A DNA stretch of 64,000 bases from Adlercreutzia muris (lineage in GTDB: Bacteria; Actinomycetota; Coriobacteriia; Coriobacteriales; Eggerthellaceae): positions 1 to 64,000 of the forward strand of contig NZ_WAJS01000011.1 in assembly GCF_008831045.1 (NCBI RefSeq), in the 5' to 3' direction. Positions 31,601-43,600 of the stretch are shown here, in pieces (position 1 is the first letter of the stretch; every line of letters starts with the position of its first letter). Below the pieces are notes generated by a model. It did no database searches. It was not told the origin of the DNA and was given only the letters and a program-made list of their open reading frames with translations. A program made the position numbers and the translations under genes.

Positions 31601-34600
31601 AGATGGCCTTGTAGCCGGGGAACTCCTCCTTGGAAAGCGTGTCGGTGGTCACCGTGGTGCCCTTGTCGCACAGGCCGTAGAGGTAGGTGTCGTCGCCCTC
31701 GTAGGCGGCGCAGTACACGAGCCACTCGTCCTGCTCGGTCTCGCCCTGGATGACGATGCCGTGCTTGTTATAGGGCTGGGTGAACACGTTGGTGGCCTCG
31801 GTGTTCACCTTGTAGGTGATGAGCTCGCCGTTGGCGTCGGCATAGACGAAGCCGAGGGTCTTGCTCCACGTGGTGAGGAAGTTGTTCCAATCGGTGGACC
31901 AGGCCTTGTCGGCGGCCTCCCGGGCGCGCTTGCGCTCGTCGTCGGTCGGGTTGTTCGGGTCCACCACCTTGATGGCGTCGTAGAAGTTCTCCTCGTTGTA
32001 CTTCTCGTTGGCGCGGGAGAGCTCCTCGGGCGTGGGCGGCGTCTTCGGGGCGACCGGGATCTCCTTCTTCAGATCCTGGGCGGCCTTCCACAGGTTGTTC
32101 AGGGCCTCCTCCACGGCCTCGGTGGACTCGTAGCGGTTCACGGCCTTGCCGCCCAGGGTGAGCAGGGGCAGGTACAGGCCCGTGGCGATGCCGTCCTCGT
32201 CGATCTTCTCCTGGCCGTAGACCTTGTTGTCGGAGCTCTCCAGGCCGTTGTCGGCCCAGGTGACGCCGAGCACGTTTATGGCCGCGTCGCGCGGGCCGGC
32301 CACGATGAGGTTCACCGGGGAGCCCTCGTGCTTCAGCAGGCCGGCGACGGGCACCTGGCCGATCACCGTGCCCGGCGGCGCGCTGCCCGTGAGCTCGGTC
32401 TTGAAGATGACGCGGCCCACGGAAAGACCGTCGGCCTCGATGGCCGCCGTGGCCTGGGCGAAGCTCTTGCCCGTCACGTAGTCGCCAGTGGCGATGGTGG
32501 GGGCCACGCGCTCGGTCTCCTGGCCGTTCTCGTCGTAGGTCACCTTGTCGCCGTCGCGCAGCATGGAGCTCTGGTACAGCGGCAGCACCGGACGCAGGGC
32601 CTCCAGATCGCGCTTGACCTTGTGGGCCACGGTGTTGGTCTCCACCTCGCCATCCTCGGTACCGCCGATGACGGCATGGTGCACCACGGTCTTCACAGTG
32701 CGGAAGCGGTAGGTGGCCGTCACGGTCACGGACTCGCCCGGGGCCAGCTTGATGCGGCCGGTGTAGGCGCCGGAGCCGTCCACGTCGTCAGTGCCGAAGC
32801 GCACCACGGGGTTGCCCTCGGCATCGGTGGCGTTCATGTTCACGGGCACGCCGGCCTTGTCGCAGGCAGCGTCCACGCAGACCACGTCGGTCGCGGCCGT
32901 GAGGCCCTTGCCCGTCGGGTAGGGATCGGTGATGGTAATCTGCTGGGTGGCGTCGGTCTCGTTGCGGTACACCGTGGTGTAGGTGACCTCCACCGGGGTG
33001 TTCTCGTTCAGCTCAGCAAACGGCGCCAGCTCCGGCGAGTCGGCCAGGGGCGCGCCGGTCACGCGGTCGATGAGCGTGCCGGTGGCGGAGTGCTGGCCGA
33101 TGGAGGCGAGCACGATGTAGCCGTCGGCGAAGGAGCCGGGCTCCGGCGTCCAGCCCTCGTCCCGCTGCTCGTTCAGGTAGTAGGTCAGGGTCGTGGCGTC
33201 CTCGGAGTTGGTGCCATCGGCGCTCTGGGTGCCGTTGAAGCCCTCGCCGGGCTCCTCCGCCTCGCCGTCGCCCTCATCCACGGAGCCGGGGGCGAAGGGC
33301 GCGTCGGCCACGGCCACGTAGATGTCGTCGCCGGCGGCGTTGCCGTTGGCCACCTTCACGTAGCGGGTCACGGCCGGGTCGGTGCCGGCGGGCATGGGCT
33401 CGAAGACCGAGCCGTTCTTGATGTAGTAGGCGGTGCCGTCGGTGTAGCCGGAGGCCACGTCGTTGGCCTGACGCAGCACGCCAGTGGCCACGGGCTTGGT
33501 CATGAGGTCGGAGTCGGAGTCCACCGACTGGCCGAGGTTGCCCGTGTTGTCGGTCATGAAGGCGTTGCGCACGGTGATGGCGTAGTCCTCATCGAGCGCG
33601 TTCAGATCCTCCTGATCGATGCGCAGGCGGTAGCCGGCCAGACGCTTGGTCTTGTAGTCGTTGTCCAGGTTGCGGGTGTCGCGCGGGTCAACCACGTAGG
33701 AGGACACGTCGCGGAACAGGTAGGTGCCCGCCGCGGCCGCGTCGCCCGTGTAGGCCTCGCGCAGCTCATCGCCGGGGTACAGCTGCCAGCGGAACTCGCC
33801 CTCATCGGTCATGGTCCACTCCATGACCGGGGTCTTCTCGCCGGTGTCGGGGTCGATCACCGGCACGCCGGCGGCGTTGGTCTTCCACAGCGGGTTGCCG
33901 TTGGAATCCTTCTTCTGGACGTACTCCATGCGGGTCTCGGTCGGGCCGTAGTACCAGGTTTCCAGCTTCACCTTCACGCCGCCGTTATCGCGGCCCTGGC
34001 CCACGCCCTCCTCGTCGGCCTGCTGCACGCCGTCGTAGTTGGCATCGCTCCACACGTTGTTGCCCAAATAGCCCTTGGTGCCGTCCACGTAGCCCAAAGC
34101 CAGCTTGTCCTGGCGCTCGTAGCCGAGCCACTTGTTGGCGGGATCCTGGTAGATCACCTTGCCGTCCGCGTCCAGCGGCAGGGCGGCCGTGAGCGGGTAG
34201 GTGCGGGCGGAGCCGGACACGTAGCGCAGGTCGTTGTCGGCCACGAGCACGTCGGAGTCGTGGTAGTAGAAGCCGTCGCGCTGGTAGGCCGTCGCATCGT
34301 TGCTCCAGGTGTTCAGCGTGGGCTTGATGAGGCGGTTGGCCACGGTCTCGGAGGTCTTGATGATGTAGGTCTTGCCGGCCTTCAGGCGGAAGCGGAAGAA
34401 GCCGGTGTCGTCGGTCACGATGGTGGCGGCGTTGCCGTCGGCATCGGTGGCCAGAGTGGACGAGATGGACCCCTTCGCCTTGTCGTACTCGTAGACGTTC
34501 ACGCGGATGCCCTCGAGGCGGCGCTCGGGCTTGGCATCGGCTCCGGCCATCTGCTCTTCAGTGGTGCCGGTGCCCACGCCCACGGAATCCAGCAGGGAGT

Positions 34601-37600
34601 TGATCTGGATGTCCTCCTCCGGCGTGCCGTCGGCCAGGATATCGTCGCGGTAGGTGACGCCCTCGAAGGTGATGCCCTGGGCGATGCCGAGCTTCATGGA
34701 GGTGGCCTTCTTGTCGTAGGCCTCGTGCACGGCCTTGTCGTAAGCGTCGGTGCCGGCGTTGGCCTGATCGTAGGCCACGGGCTCCACCTCGATGGTGGAG
34801 GTGGTCACCACAAGCGCCGCGTCCACGCCGTTGGCATGGTCGGCCTCGATGCGCTCCACGGTGAGGTCCTTGTCCTCGGCGTTGGCGTAGATGTCCGTCT
34901 CGCCGATGGACTTCTGGGTGGGTGAGAAGTTGTAGTACTCCTCGGGGAAGGTGTAGCGCAGGCGGTACTTGCCCGGCTCCAGGTTACTGAACACGTAGTA
35001 GCCCGGGTTGCCGTAGTAGTCGGTCTCGGTGTAGTAGACGCAGGGCGCGCCCGAGTCGGCGGAGATGTAGTTGCCCCAGGCGTCGAACTCCGGCTTGCCG
35101 GTGCGCTCGTCGCAGCGGACCCAGCGGTCCTGGCGGCCGGTCTTGTCGTTGTTCACGAGCACCGACACCTCGCCGTCGCGGTTGACAGGGTTGCCGTACT
35201 CGTTCAGGAGCTCCACCTTGACGTCGTTGATGCCCGGGTCTTCCTTCTCCAGGTCGTAGTCCAGATCCTTCAGGCGGCTCTGGTCGCGGTCGTTGGCATC
35301 CTTGTAGGTGGTGTTGTCGAAGCGCTTGAGCATCTGCTTCTCGTAGTACACCGGGTTGCCGTCCTTGTCGACCACCTGGTTGCCGTCGCGGTCGATGGCC
35401 GGCTCGCGCACGGTCTCGTACTCGGGCTTGCCGGTAACCGGGTCCACCACCACGCCGCGCAGCAGCTTGCGGCCGTTGAGCGAGGTCTGGTAGGCGGAAT
35501 TCAGCACGTTGCCGTCGGCATCCTTCTCCGCCTCCTTGCCGTTCATATCCAGCACGTCGTCCTCGGGGGTGCCGGACCAGTCGGAGTCGAGCCACACGTA
35601 GTCGCCGATGTAGCCGCGGTTGTCCGGGGCGTCCACGAAGGTACCGGCGCGCACGTCCTCCACGTGGTAGGCGCCGGAGATGTCGCCGGAGTCGTTGATG
35701 TTCACGCGGCAGTAGAAGGTGTTCCACTGCACGGCGGAGCGCAGCTCGGCGGCGCGGGCACGACGCTTGTTGTAGAGGGCCTTCTCGGCCTCGGTGTACT
35801 TGTCGTACTCCTCCTGCTTCACCTCGGCCTGCATGTCAACGGCCGGGTCGCCCGTCTTGGTGCCCAGGAACTTGGGCAGGTTCAGCGGGGCCTTCAGGTC
35901 GTAGACGAGGCGCAGGTAGCCCTTGCGCGGGATGAAGGTGTCGATCTTCGGCTGGGCCCAGATGGCTACCAGGCCCCGGGTCAGCTCCTCCTTCTCCTCG
36001 GGGTACTCCTCCACGTACTCCTTCAGGTCGGCCAGCTTCACGAGCTTGTAGCGGCGCTTCATGGTGTCGGCGTCGGTGATGAGGTTGCCGGTCACTTCGT
36101 CGTACTCGCCGAGGCGCACCTTCTCGAACTCGTAGTAGGAGCTGTCAGTCCACTGCTCCAGGTCGTCGGGGTCCTTGCCGTCCTCGAAGGAGCCGTAGTT
36201 CGGCCCGTAGACGACCTTGTCGCCGTACATGTACATCCAGAACAGGTCGGAGGGATCGGCTAGGCTGATGCGGCCCGTGGCCGGATCCTCCTCGTAGGGG
36301 CCGACCCAGATGTCCATGTCCACGCCGTCGGTGAGGGTGATGCCGTCGGCGGGCATGGTGGAGTCGGCGGCGGAGAACCGCTTCACCTTGATGGAGTCCA
36401 GGTCCTTCAGCCAGCCGGACCACTGGGAGCCGCGGCTGATGGGCTCGGCGTTGTTGTTCGTCCAGATCTGGTAGTCGCCCTCGAACGGCAGGATGTCGTA
36501 GAGTGCGATGTTGTTGAAGTTGCGGGCCTTCGACTCGTCGGCCTCGGGGTTCACCGCACTGGTGTAGTAGCTGTAGGTGGTGCCCTCGGGCACAGCGGCC
36601 GCGCCGTTGGAGGCGTAGGTGGCCAAGTCCTCCATCTGGGTGGAGGCCGTCTTGGTGTTGGACAGGTTCTGCTCGCCGGTGAACTCCAGGGCCTTCAGCT
36701 GCATCATGACCATGGACTGCGAGGTCTGGCCGTCCAGGTTCACGTCGCGGGTATCGGACACCAGGCCGCGAGTGGAGCCGTCGTTATCGGAGGTGGCCGG
36801 CGTGTAGGGCATGAACGAGCCGGGCTTGTAGCCGTAGCCGGAGGTGGTCAGCAAGTCTTCCGACAGCAAGTCGGAGGACTCCTTCTGCACCGGCATGATG
36901 AGCTCGATGACGATGCCCTGGCCCGGGGACAGGATGCCGCGGTCGTACTCGGTGACCTGGGTCACGTTGCCGTTCTCGTCCTCCACGTCCTTGATGGACT
37001 TCTGGCCGCTGAAGCGCCAGTTGAACATCTTGCGGTTGAAGTTGGAGCCCGCGTCCACGCCGGCGGCCTTGTCGGCCACGAGGAAGGCCGAGCCCTTGCT
37101 GTTGATGGGGCCGGGGTCGTTCATGCGCGGCGCCGAGGAGGAGTTGGAGCGCACCACGTCGCCCACTTCGAGGTAGTCGGTCATGTCGGCCACGTAGTAG
37201 GTCCAGATGGGCTGCTTCGCGTCCAGGTTGGGATGGGGCTTGTTGCCCACCTTGGTGGACACGTAGTCCCAGTCGAAGTAGCTGTAGACCGGGTTGGGCA
37301 CGGTCTCGGTGGTGGTAGTGTTGTCGGGGTTGGTCACCGTCTTGGTGGTGTACAGGTCGTCGTAGGCCACGTACTGCAGCTTGTCGTCGGTCATGTCCTG
37401 GGAGGCGCCGAAGCCCTCCACATAGGGCAGGATCTGGGAGATCTGCGGGTTGGCGCAGTAGTCCTGCTCGTAGCCCTTGTAGTTCAGGGCGGCCATCTGC
37501 TCGTCGGAGAGGTTGGACAGGATGATCTTGTAGCGCATCATGCGCGAGGAGCCCTTGTCGATGGTGGAGGCGCCGGTGACCCACTTGTAGCCGGTGGTGC

Positions 37601-40600
37601 CGGAGCCGGAGAAGTAGCCCTGGATGATCTCGAGGGCCAGCACCGGCGACTCGGGCGTGCGGATGAAGCCGGCGCGGCTGCGCTCGGTCTCCACGCTCTT
37701 GGTGTCGTCGTAGCGCGGCACCGCCGAGACGAAGTGGTTCACGTGCACCGACGGGTCGGCCTCGGCCGAGGGGGCCTCGTTGTCGGGCGGGTTCTGGGAG
37801 GCCTGGCCCACGGTGGGCGTGTTCAGAAGCGACGTGGCGAAGTCCACCATGGGGGCGTTGTCGGTGATGCCGGAGTGCAGGGCCACGGTGGTGTCCGGGT
37901 AGTAGTTGCCCGCCGCGTCCAGGATCTGCACCTGGCCGTGGTTGTTCTTCTTGTAGCCCCAGCCGGCGTTCAGGCGCAGCGGGTCGAACTCGTCGGCCTC
38001 CTGCTTGCCGGCGGTGACGACCTCCTTGCCGTTCTGGTCGTAGAGCTTCTCGTCGGAATCGGGCACGGCGTCCACGTCGAGGCGGAAGCCGTGGGGCACG
38101 GCCACCTCGTGGGACAGGCGGTCGTCGTCGACGCGCGGGGTGATGGCGCGGCCCCTCTCGTCGGTGGTGGGCACGGCCTTCACCACCCAGCGGATCTGAC
38201 GCACCTGGCAGCCCTCGTACTTGTCGAGGAAGCTGTCGTCGATGGTGACGTTCTCCTTGTCGGAGATGGCGTAGCCGCCCGGCTCGCCGATCTGGATCCA
38301 GCGCTGCTCGTCGGCGGTGTTGTAGTCGGTGGAGTCGCCGAACACCTCGTCGATCTCGTCCTCGCCGTACCAGTAGTCGCGGTCGGCATCGCTGCCGGGC
38401 AGGGCGAAGTTCTCATGGTCGGTGTAGGTGGGGCCGTTCTGCTCGTTGTAGGCGTTCACGCACTCGGCACGGTCGGTGGACACGATGCGGGCGAACATGA
38501 ACAGGCGCAGCTGGCTCTCGGTCTCAGCGGCCTCGTTGGCGGGCAGGGCGCCCGCCTCGTTGGCGGCCAAAGGCGTGCCCTTATTATCGCCGGTGTCGGT
38601 GTAGAGGGCCCCGGGGACCTCCCACACGCCCGTGGACACGCGCTCGAACACCGAGCTCAGGCGACCCACGGCGTAGGCAGTGGACTCGAAGGGCGCGTTG
38701 TTCACGGTCATGGCGTTGTCGTTGGCCGTGGCGCCGGCAGTGGCCCAGAAGGGCACCTGCCAATCCACCACGAAGCTGTTCACGGCGCCGCCGGTGTTCA
38801 CGGCCTGGGTCAGGTAGAACCCGTTGGAGCCGCGCAGCTGCACGTCCTGGCCGGTGTAGACGTTCATGTCGGAGTTGTAGATGAGGCTGCGCAGCTTCTC
38901 GGTGTCGGAGCGCACCGACACGCTGGGCTTGCGCACGTGGAACCAACCGGAGGTGGCGGTCACGTACAGGTCGTCGAAGTCCTTGTCGCGGTCGTAGTTG
39001 ATATTCTCGTACTGGTTGTCCTCGGCCTTCTTGCCGGCGCGGAAGAAGCGGTTCACCGACTGGCCGTGGAACGACGTGCCGATGAGGGTCTTGATCTGGT
39101 CGTCCTCAAGCTTGGGCTTGGTGGCCGCCGAGCCGCCGGCGCTGCCGGGATCGATGGGGTTGCCGTTCTCGTCCTTGCCCAGACCGGTGTTCTCGCTGCC
39201 ACCGGTACCATCGAACTTGTCATCATAGATATGATCCCAGGCGCCGTCCTCCGGGTCGTCGGACAGCCAGTTCAGCTTGGTCTCGTGGGCCGTGGCGTAG
39301 AACTGGGAGTCGTCGCCGTCCCAGGAGGCCACGGTCTCCATCTGCTTCTTGAAGCTGACCAGGTTGCCGTCCTCGTAGAGGCTGTCGTCCATGGCCGACT
39401 CCACGTCGCCCAGGTTGTCCAGGCGGGTCTTCACCTTCACGGTGATGGCGTCGCCGTAGCCCAGGTAGCCGTCGGCGTGGGCGCCGGCGTAGAAGGCGTT
39501 CAGCAAGCTGTCGAACTCGGCGAACTCGCTGTCGGTGGCGTCGTCGGGGGCGGCCAGCTCGAACACGACCACCTCGCGATCGTGGGCGTGGGCCTTCGGC
39601 GTGGTCAGCGCGCCCACGCCCTGGTTCTCCTCGGACTCGCCGGCCAGGCGGTCGTGGACGAGGTTGCGGCTCGCCAGGGTGTCGGTCGGGTCGTCCAGGT
39701 CGGCCTTGCCGTAGTGGGCGTTGTCGGCGCCGCCGCGGCCGGCCGTGGGACCGGTCGTGGCGAAGGTGTCGTCACCGTAGTTGGGCTGGTAGGTCACCTT
39801 CACGGTCCAGCCCTCGGCCAAAAGCTGCTTGGGAGTCAGCCGCTCGATGCGCATGACGCCCTCGCCCAGGGCCTTGTCGGCCCAGGTCTTGGCCACGAGC
39901 TTCTCGCCCGCGGCGTTGGCCACGTACTCGCCGGCCTTGGTGTCGGCCTCGGTCTTGGGCACCAGGGTGCCGGTGCCGTCGTCGACCATGGCCGGAGTGC
40001 CGTCGGCGGCCCGCACGGTCTCGCCGGCCGCGGTGTCGGGCTTGGTCTTGGGGGCGTTGTCCTTGTCGTTGTTCTCGGCCACGGTCACCCAGCGCTCGAT
40101 CTTGTGGGCGGCGGCGTCCACCACGTAGTCGCCGGCGGCCGGGTCGGCCACCTCGGCGTGGCGGTCGCGGTAGGTGCGCTCCACGTAGAAGGCGTACTCG
40201 TCGTCCTCGTAGTCGCCGATCCACTGGTAGTTGCTGTCGGTGGAGGTGGTGCCGTCCCAGCCGGCCAGCTCCTTGTCGTCGGTGAGCATGCGGTCGTCGT
40301 AGAAGGTCACCTGGCTCGGCAGGTGCAGGGCGTACACGAGCTTGGCGTGCTTCAGGTTGCCTTGGGCCTCCACGATGTCGGTGTAGTCCTCAGGCTCCAG
40401 CTTGTCCGCGGAGTTGGTGATGGTGGCTGCGAACCAGGGGTGCTCGTTGTACTGCCAGGCGTCGTTCTCGCCCGAGGGCAAGAACAGGGTGTCGTGCTCG
40501 ATCCAGTTGTTGTCCATGCCGAAGGACTCCAGGAAGGCCGGATCGTACTGGATCTCGTTGTGGTGGAAGTACGGGTCGTTGTCGCCCGTGGCCACCCAGG

Positions 40601-43600
40601 CCAGGGTACGGCCGTCCACGCGGTAGTTGTTGAAGGTGTAGGGGATGATCTCCCACACCTCCGGGTCGTAGGTGCCCAGGTTCGGGGTGCCGTCGGCGTT
40701 GTAGTCCACGGGCGTGGACACATCGCTCGTCAGGATGTCGGTGCCCTTCTCGCGCAGCATCCACTCGCCCGCCTCGTTGGTCTTGTAGGGAATGCCCGGA
40801 TCCTTCAGCGGGATGTGGAAGATCACGTTGCGCGTCTGGGTGGTGCGGATGTCGTCCACGGTCTCGTTGCGGCTGTACTCGAACTCGTCGTAGGCGTCGG
40901 GGGCCTTCGGCGGCTCCTCGTCCTTCACGCGGATGATCTCCACGGGCAGATAGATCGAGGGGCCCTCGTTGGAATCGGACGCCGGGGACTTCACCTCGAT
41001 GTAGAGCTGGTTGGCCTCGGCCTCCATGTAGTCGCCGAGCTTGTCGGTGCCGGGCACCAGGTCGCGGCGGAACGACTTCTCGGTGACCACCACGCCGTCG
41101 CGCACGACGTTCCACGTGCCCTCGGTGCCCTCGGTGCCGTCGGTGCTGCTCGGATCGGGGTCGCTGAAGGTGTAGAAGGTCTCCCCCACGGCCGTGAAAC
41201 GGCCCTCGTCGGCGGTGATGGTCGCCCCGTCGGGGGCCTTCACCTGGGCCACGTAGTGGGCGTAGCGCTCCTTCACGGGGTTCTTGTCCGCATCCACGAG
41301 CGGCTTGCCGGTGCTGTCCAGCTTGTTCTTCTCCACCTCGGTGTAGAGGTAGTAGTTCTCGCCGATCTTGACCAGGCGGCCGAGGCCGGCGGTGGTGTAG
41401 ACGTACTTGGTACGCGGATCCACGTTCTTCTTGAAGATGGTGGCCTTTGTGTAGTCGGTCTCGGCGGTGCCGGAGCCCGTGTGCTTGTACAGCTGCGGGG
41501 CGCTCGGGCCGGTGTACTGGTCGAGGTTGGTGGAGTTCAAGGTCACGGCATCGTAGCTGACCCGGGTGATGAACTCGGGCACCTCGGGCTTCTCCGGGTC
41601 GGTCGGCTTGCCGTCGCCCGTGCCGCCGTCGCCAGAGCCGTCGCCAGAGCCGTCGCCAGAGCCGTCGCCCGTGCCGTCGCCCTTGTCGCCGTCGCCCTTG
41701 TCGCCGTCCTCGCCCTCGGTGGGCGGTGTGTAGTCGGGGTTGGGCACCTGGGTCTCGGTGCGCACGTAGAAGGTGAGGTCGTCCAGCGGGTGCTCCACGA
41801 GGGCGCCCGGGGAGTCCTTATCGCCTTCCAGGGTGTACACGTAGTCGTCGAAGAAGCCCACTTCCAGGGCACGCAGCTTGGCGTTCACGTAGGTGACCTG
41901 GCCGCGCACGATCTGCTTCACGAAGATGTCGGGAGCCGCGTCGCTCGCGTAGAAGGCCAGCTGGGTGGCCGAGGACAGGTCCTTCTTCTCGTAGGTGCCC
42001 TTGGCGTCGTTGTAGGTGTAGAAGGTGGCGCCCAGAGCACTCTGCTCCGGCACCGCTCCCAGGCTGTAGTCGAAGTAGCTGTAGGGGTCCACCACCTCGC
42101 CGGTCGCCGGGGCCTTGTGGGCCACGCGCACGGAGACGAAGGCGTCGCCCTCGCCCACGAACAGCGGGGTGCCCGCGTCGGCCAGGCTGCCCAGGACGTA
42201 CTTGTCCCGCGGCACGGCGGTGTACACTTCCTCGCGCTTGTAGACCGTGTCGGCGGACGGGTCGTAGTCGGTGGCATCGGCCACGGCCACGTAGATGAAC
42301 TGGCCCGGGTTGGCTGTATCGGGGCGCTTGATGTACTTCGTGCCGTCGTAGCCGGCCTCGGCCTCGCTGTAGACGTACTCGCGGGTGTAGAAGGTCGTGC
42401 CCGCGGCGTCGTCCCATTTGCGGTCGGCGTCGGGAATGGGGTTGGTGGTCACCTTCTTGGTGCGCTTGTAGTTCTCGGTCAGCACGAGCTTGCCGCCGCC
42501 GTCGCAGTCGCCGGCGTACAGGTCGGCCACGGTCTGGTCCAGCTCGCCGGTCAGAAGCGACAGGGTGAAGGTCTTCTTGAGGGACCACACCACGTTGCCG
42601 TTCTCGTCGTAGGACTTCAGCGTCAAGGTGACGACGTTTCCGTTCTTCACGCGCTTGGCGTAGTTCTTCATGGTGCCGTCTTCGTAGCGCTCGCTCATCT
42701 CGGTGGTGATGACGCCGTTGTTGTCGGTCTCGATCACCTTGATGCGCTCGTGGCCCTCGGTGTCGCGCAGCACGCGGTCGGTGAACTTGATGCCATTCTC
42801 CCACCAGGTGCGCGGCGCGGTGATGATGGAGCCGTCCACGGAGATGATGGAATCCTCGTCGGCGCCCATGCCCGTGGCCGAGGTGCCCGGGATGCCGTCG
42901 TTGGCATAGTCCGCGCCGGTATCGCTCGGACGGTCGCTCGGGTTGGCCTCCACCTCGTAGTCGGCGTTCAAGGTGGGCACCTTGGTGCGCAGCTTCATGG
43001 TGGAGTACACGCCGGAATCCCCGTGCTCGCGGGCCTCGCCGGCCAGACGGTTCACGAACTTCTCGCGATGGGTGGCCGCGGTGTCGGGCACCAGGGCGCC
43101 GTCGCCGTTCACGTCGCGATGGCCGTTCAGGGCCAGGGTGGTGGCCGCCGACAGGCCGTAGGCGTTGGCGGCGAACTCGTAGTCGCCCACCGTGAGGCCC
43201 TTGCCCTGGTTCAGCGGCGTGGCCAGCGGCTCGCCGGCGGGGTCCTTGGTCACGGTGTCGGTGCCCACGAGCGGCAGGCCCGCGGCGGGCAGGCCGCCCA
43301 GGGCGTTGGCGGAGCGGATGGTGCCGTAGCGCTCGGTGTAGGTGCCGTTGTAGCCGGCCAGGTAGTTGTAGGGCACCTTCTCGCCCAGGGAGGCGCCGGT
43401 CTTCGGATCGCCCGTCTTGATGTACTTGGCGGGGATGAAGCCCTCAGTGCGCGGCACAGCCGCATACTCGCTGCCCGAGGCGTTCTGGGCCTCGTACTCG
43501 TAGTAGGTGCTCTCGGTGGCATCGAGGCGCTTGTCGGCCAGATAGTAGCCGGTGGCCTTGGCGATGTTGTTGTAGGTGGTGGAGTTCACCGTGGTCCAGT

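Noticed and set aside
32270-32504. Evidence for a Ser/Thr kinase because of PASTA domains
   Set aside because: No kinase motifs (glycine loop, HRD, DFG) occur anywhere in the frame; the domains are part of the surface protein.
41619-41711. Collagen-like Gly-x-y repeat
   Set aside because: Period is Gly-Asp with Ser, Thr or Lys every fourth residue, not Gly every third residue, and Pro is absent.
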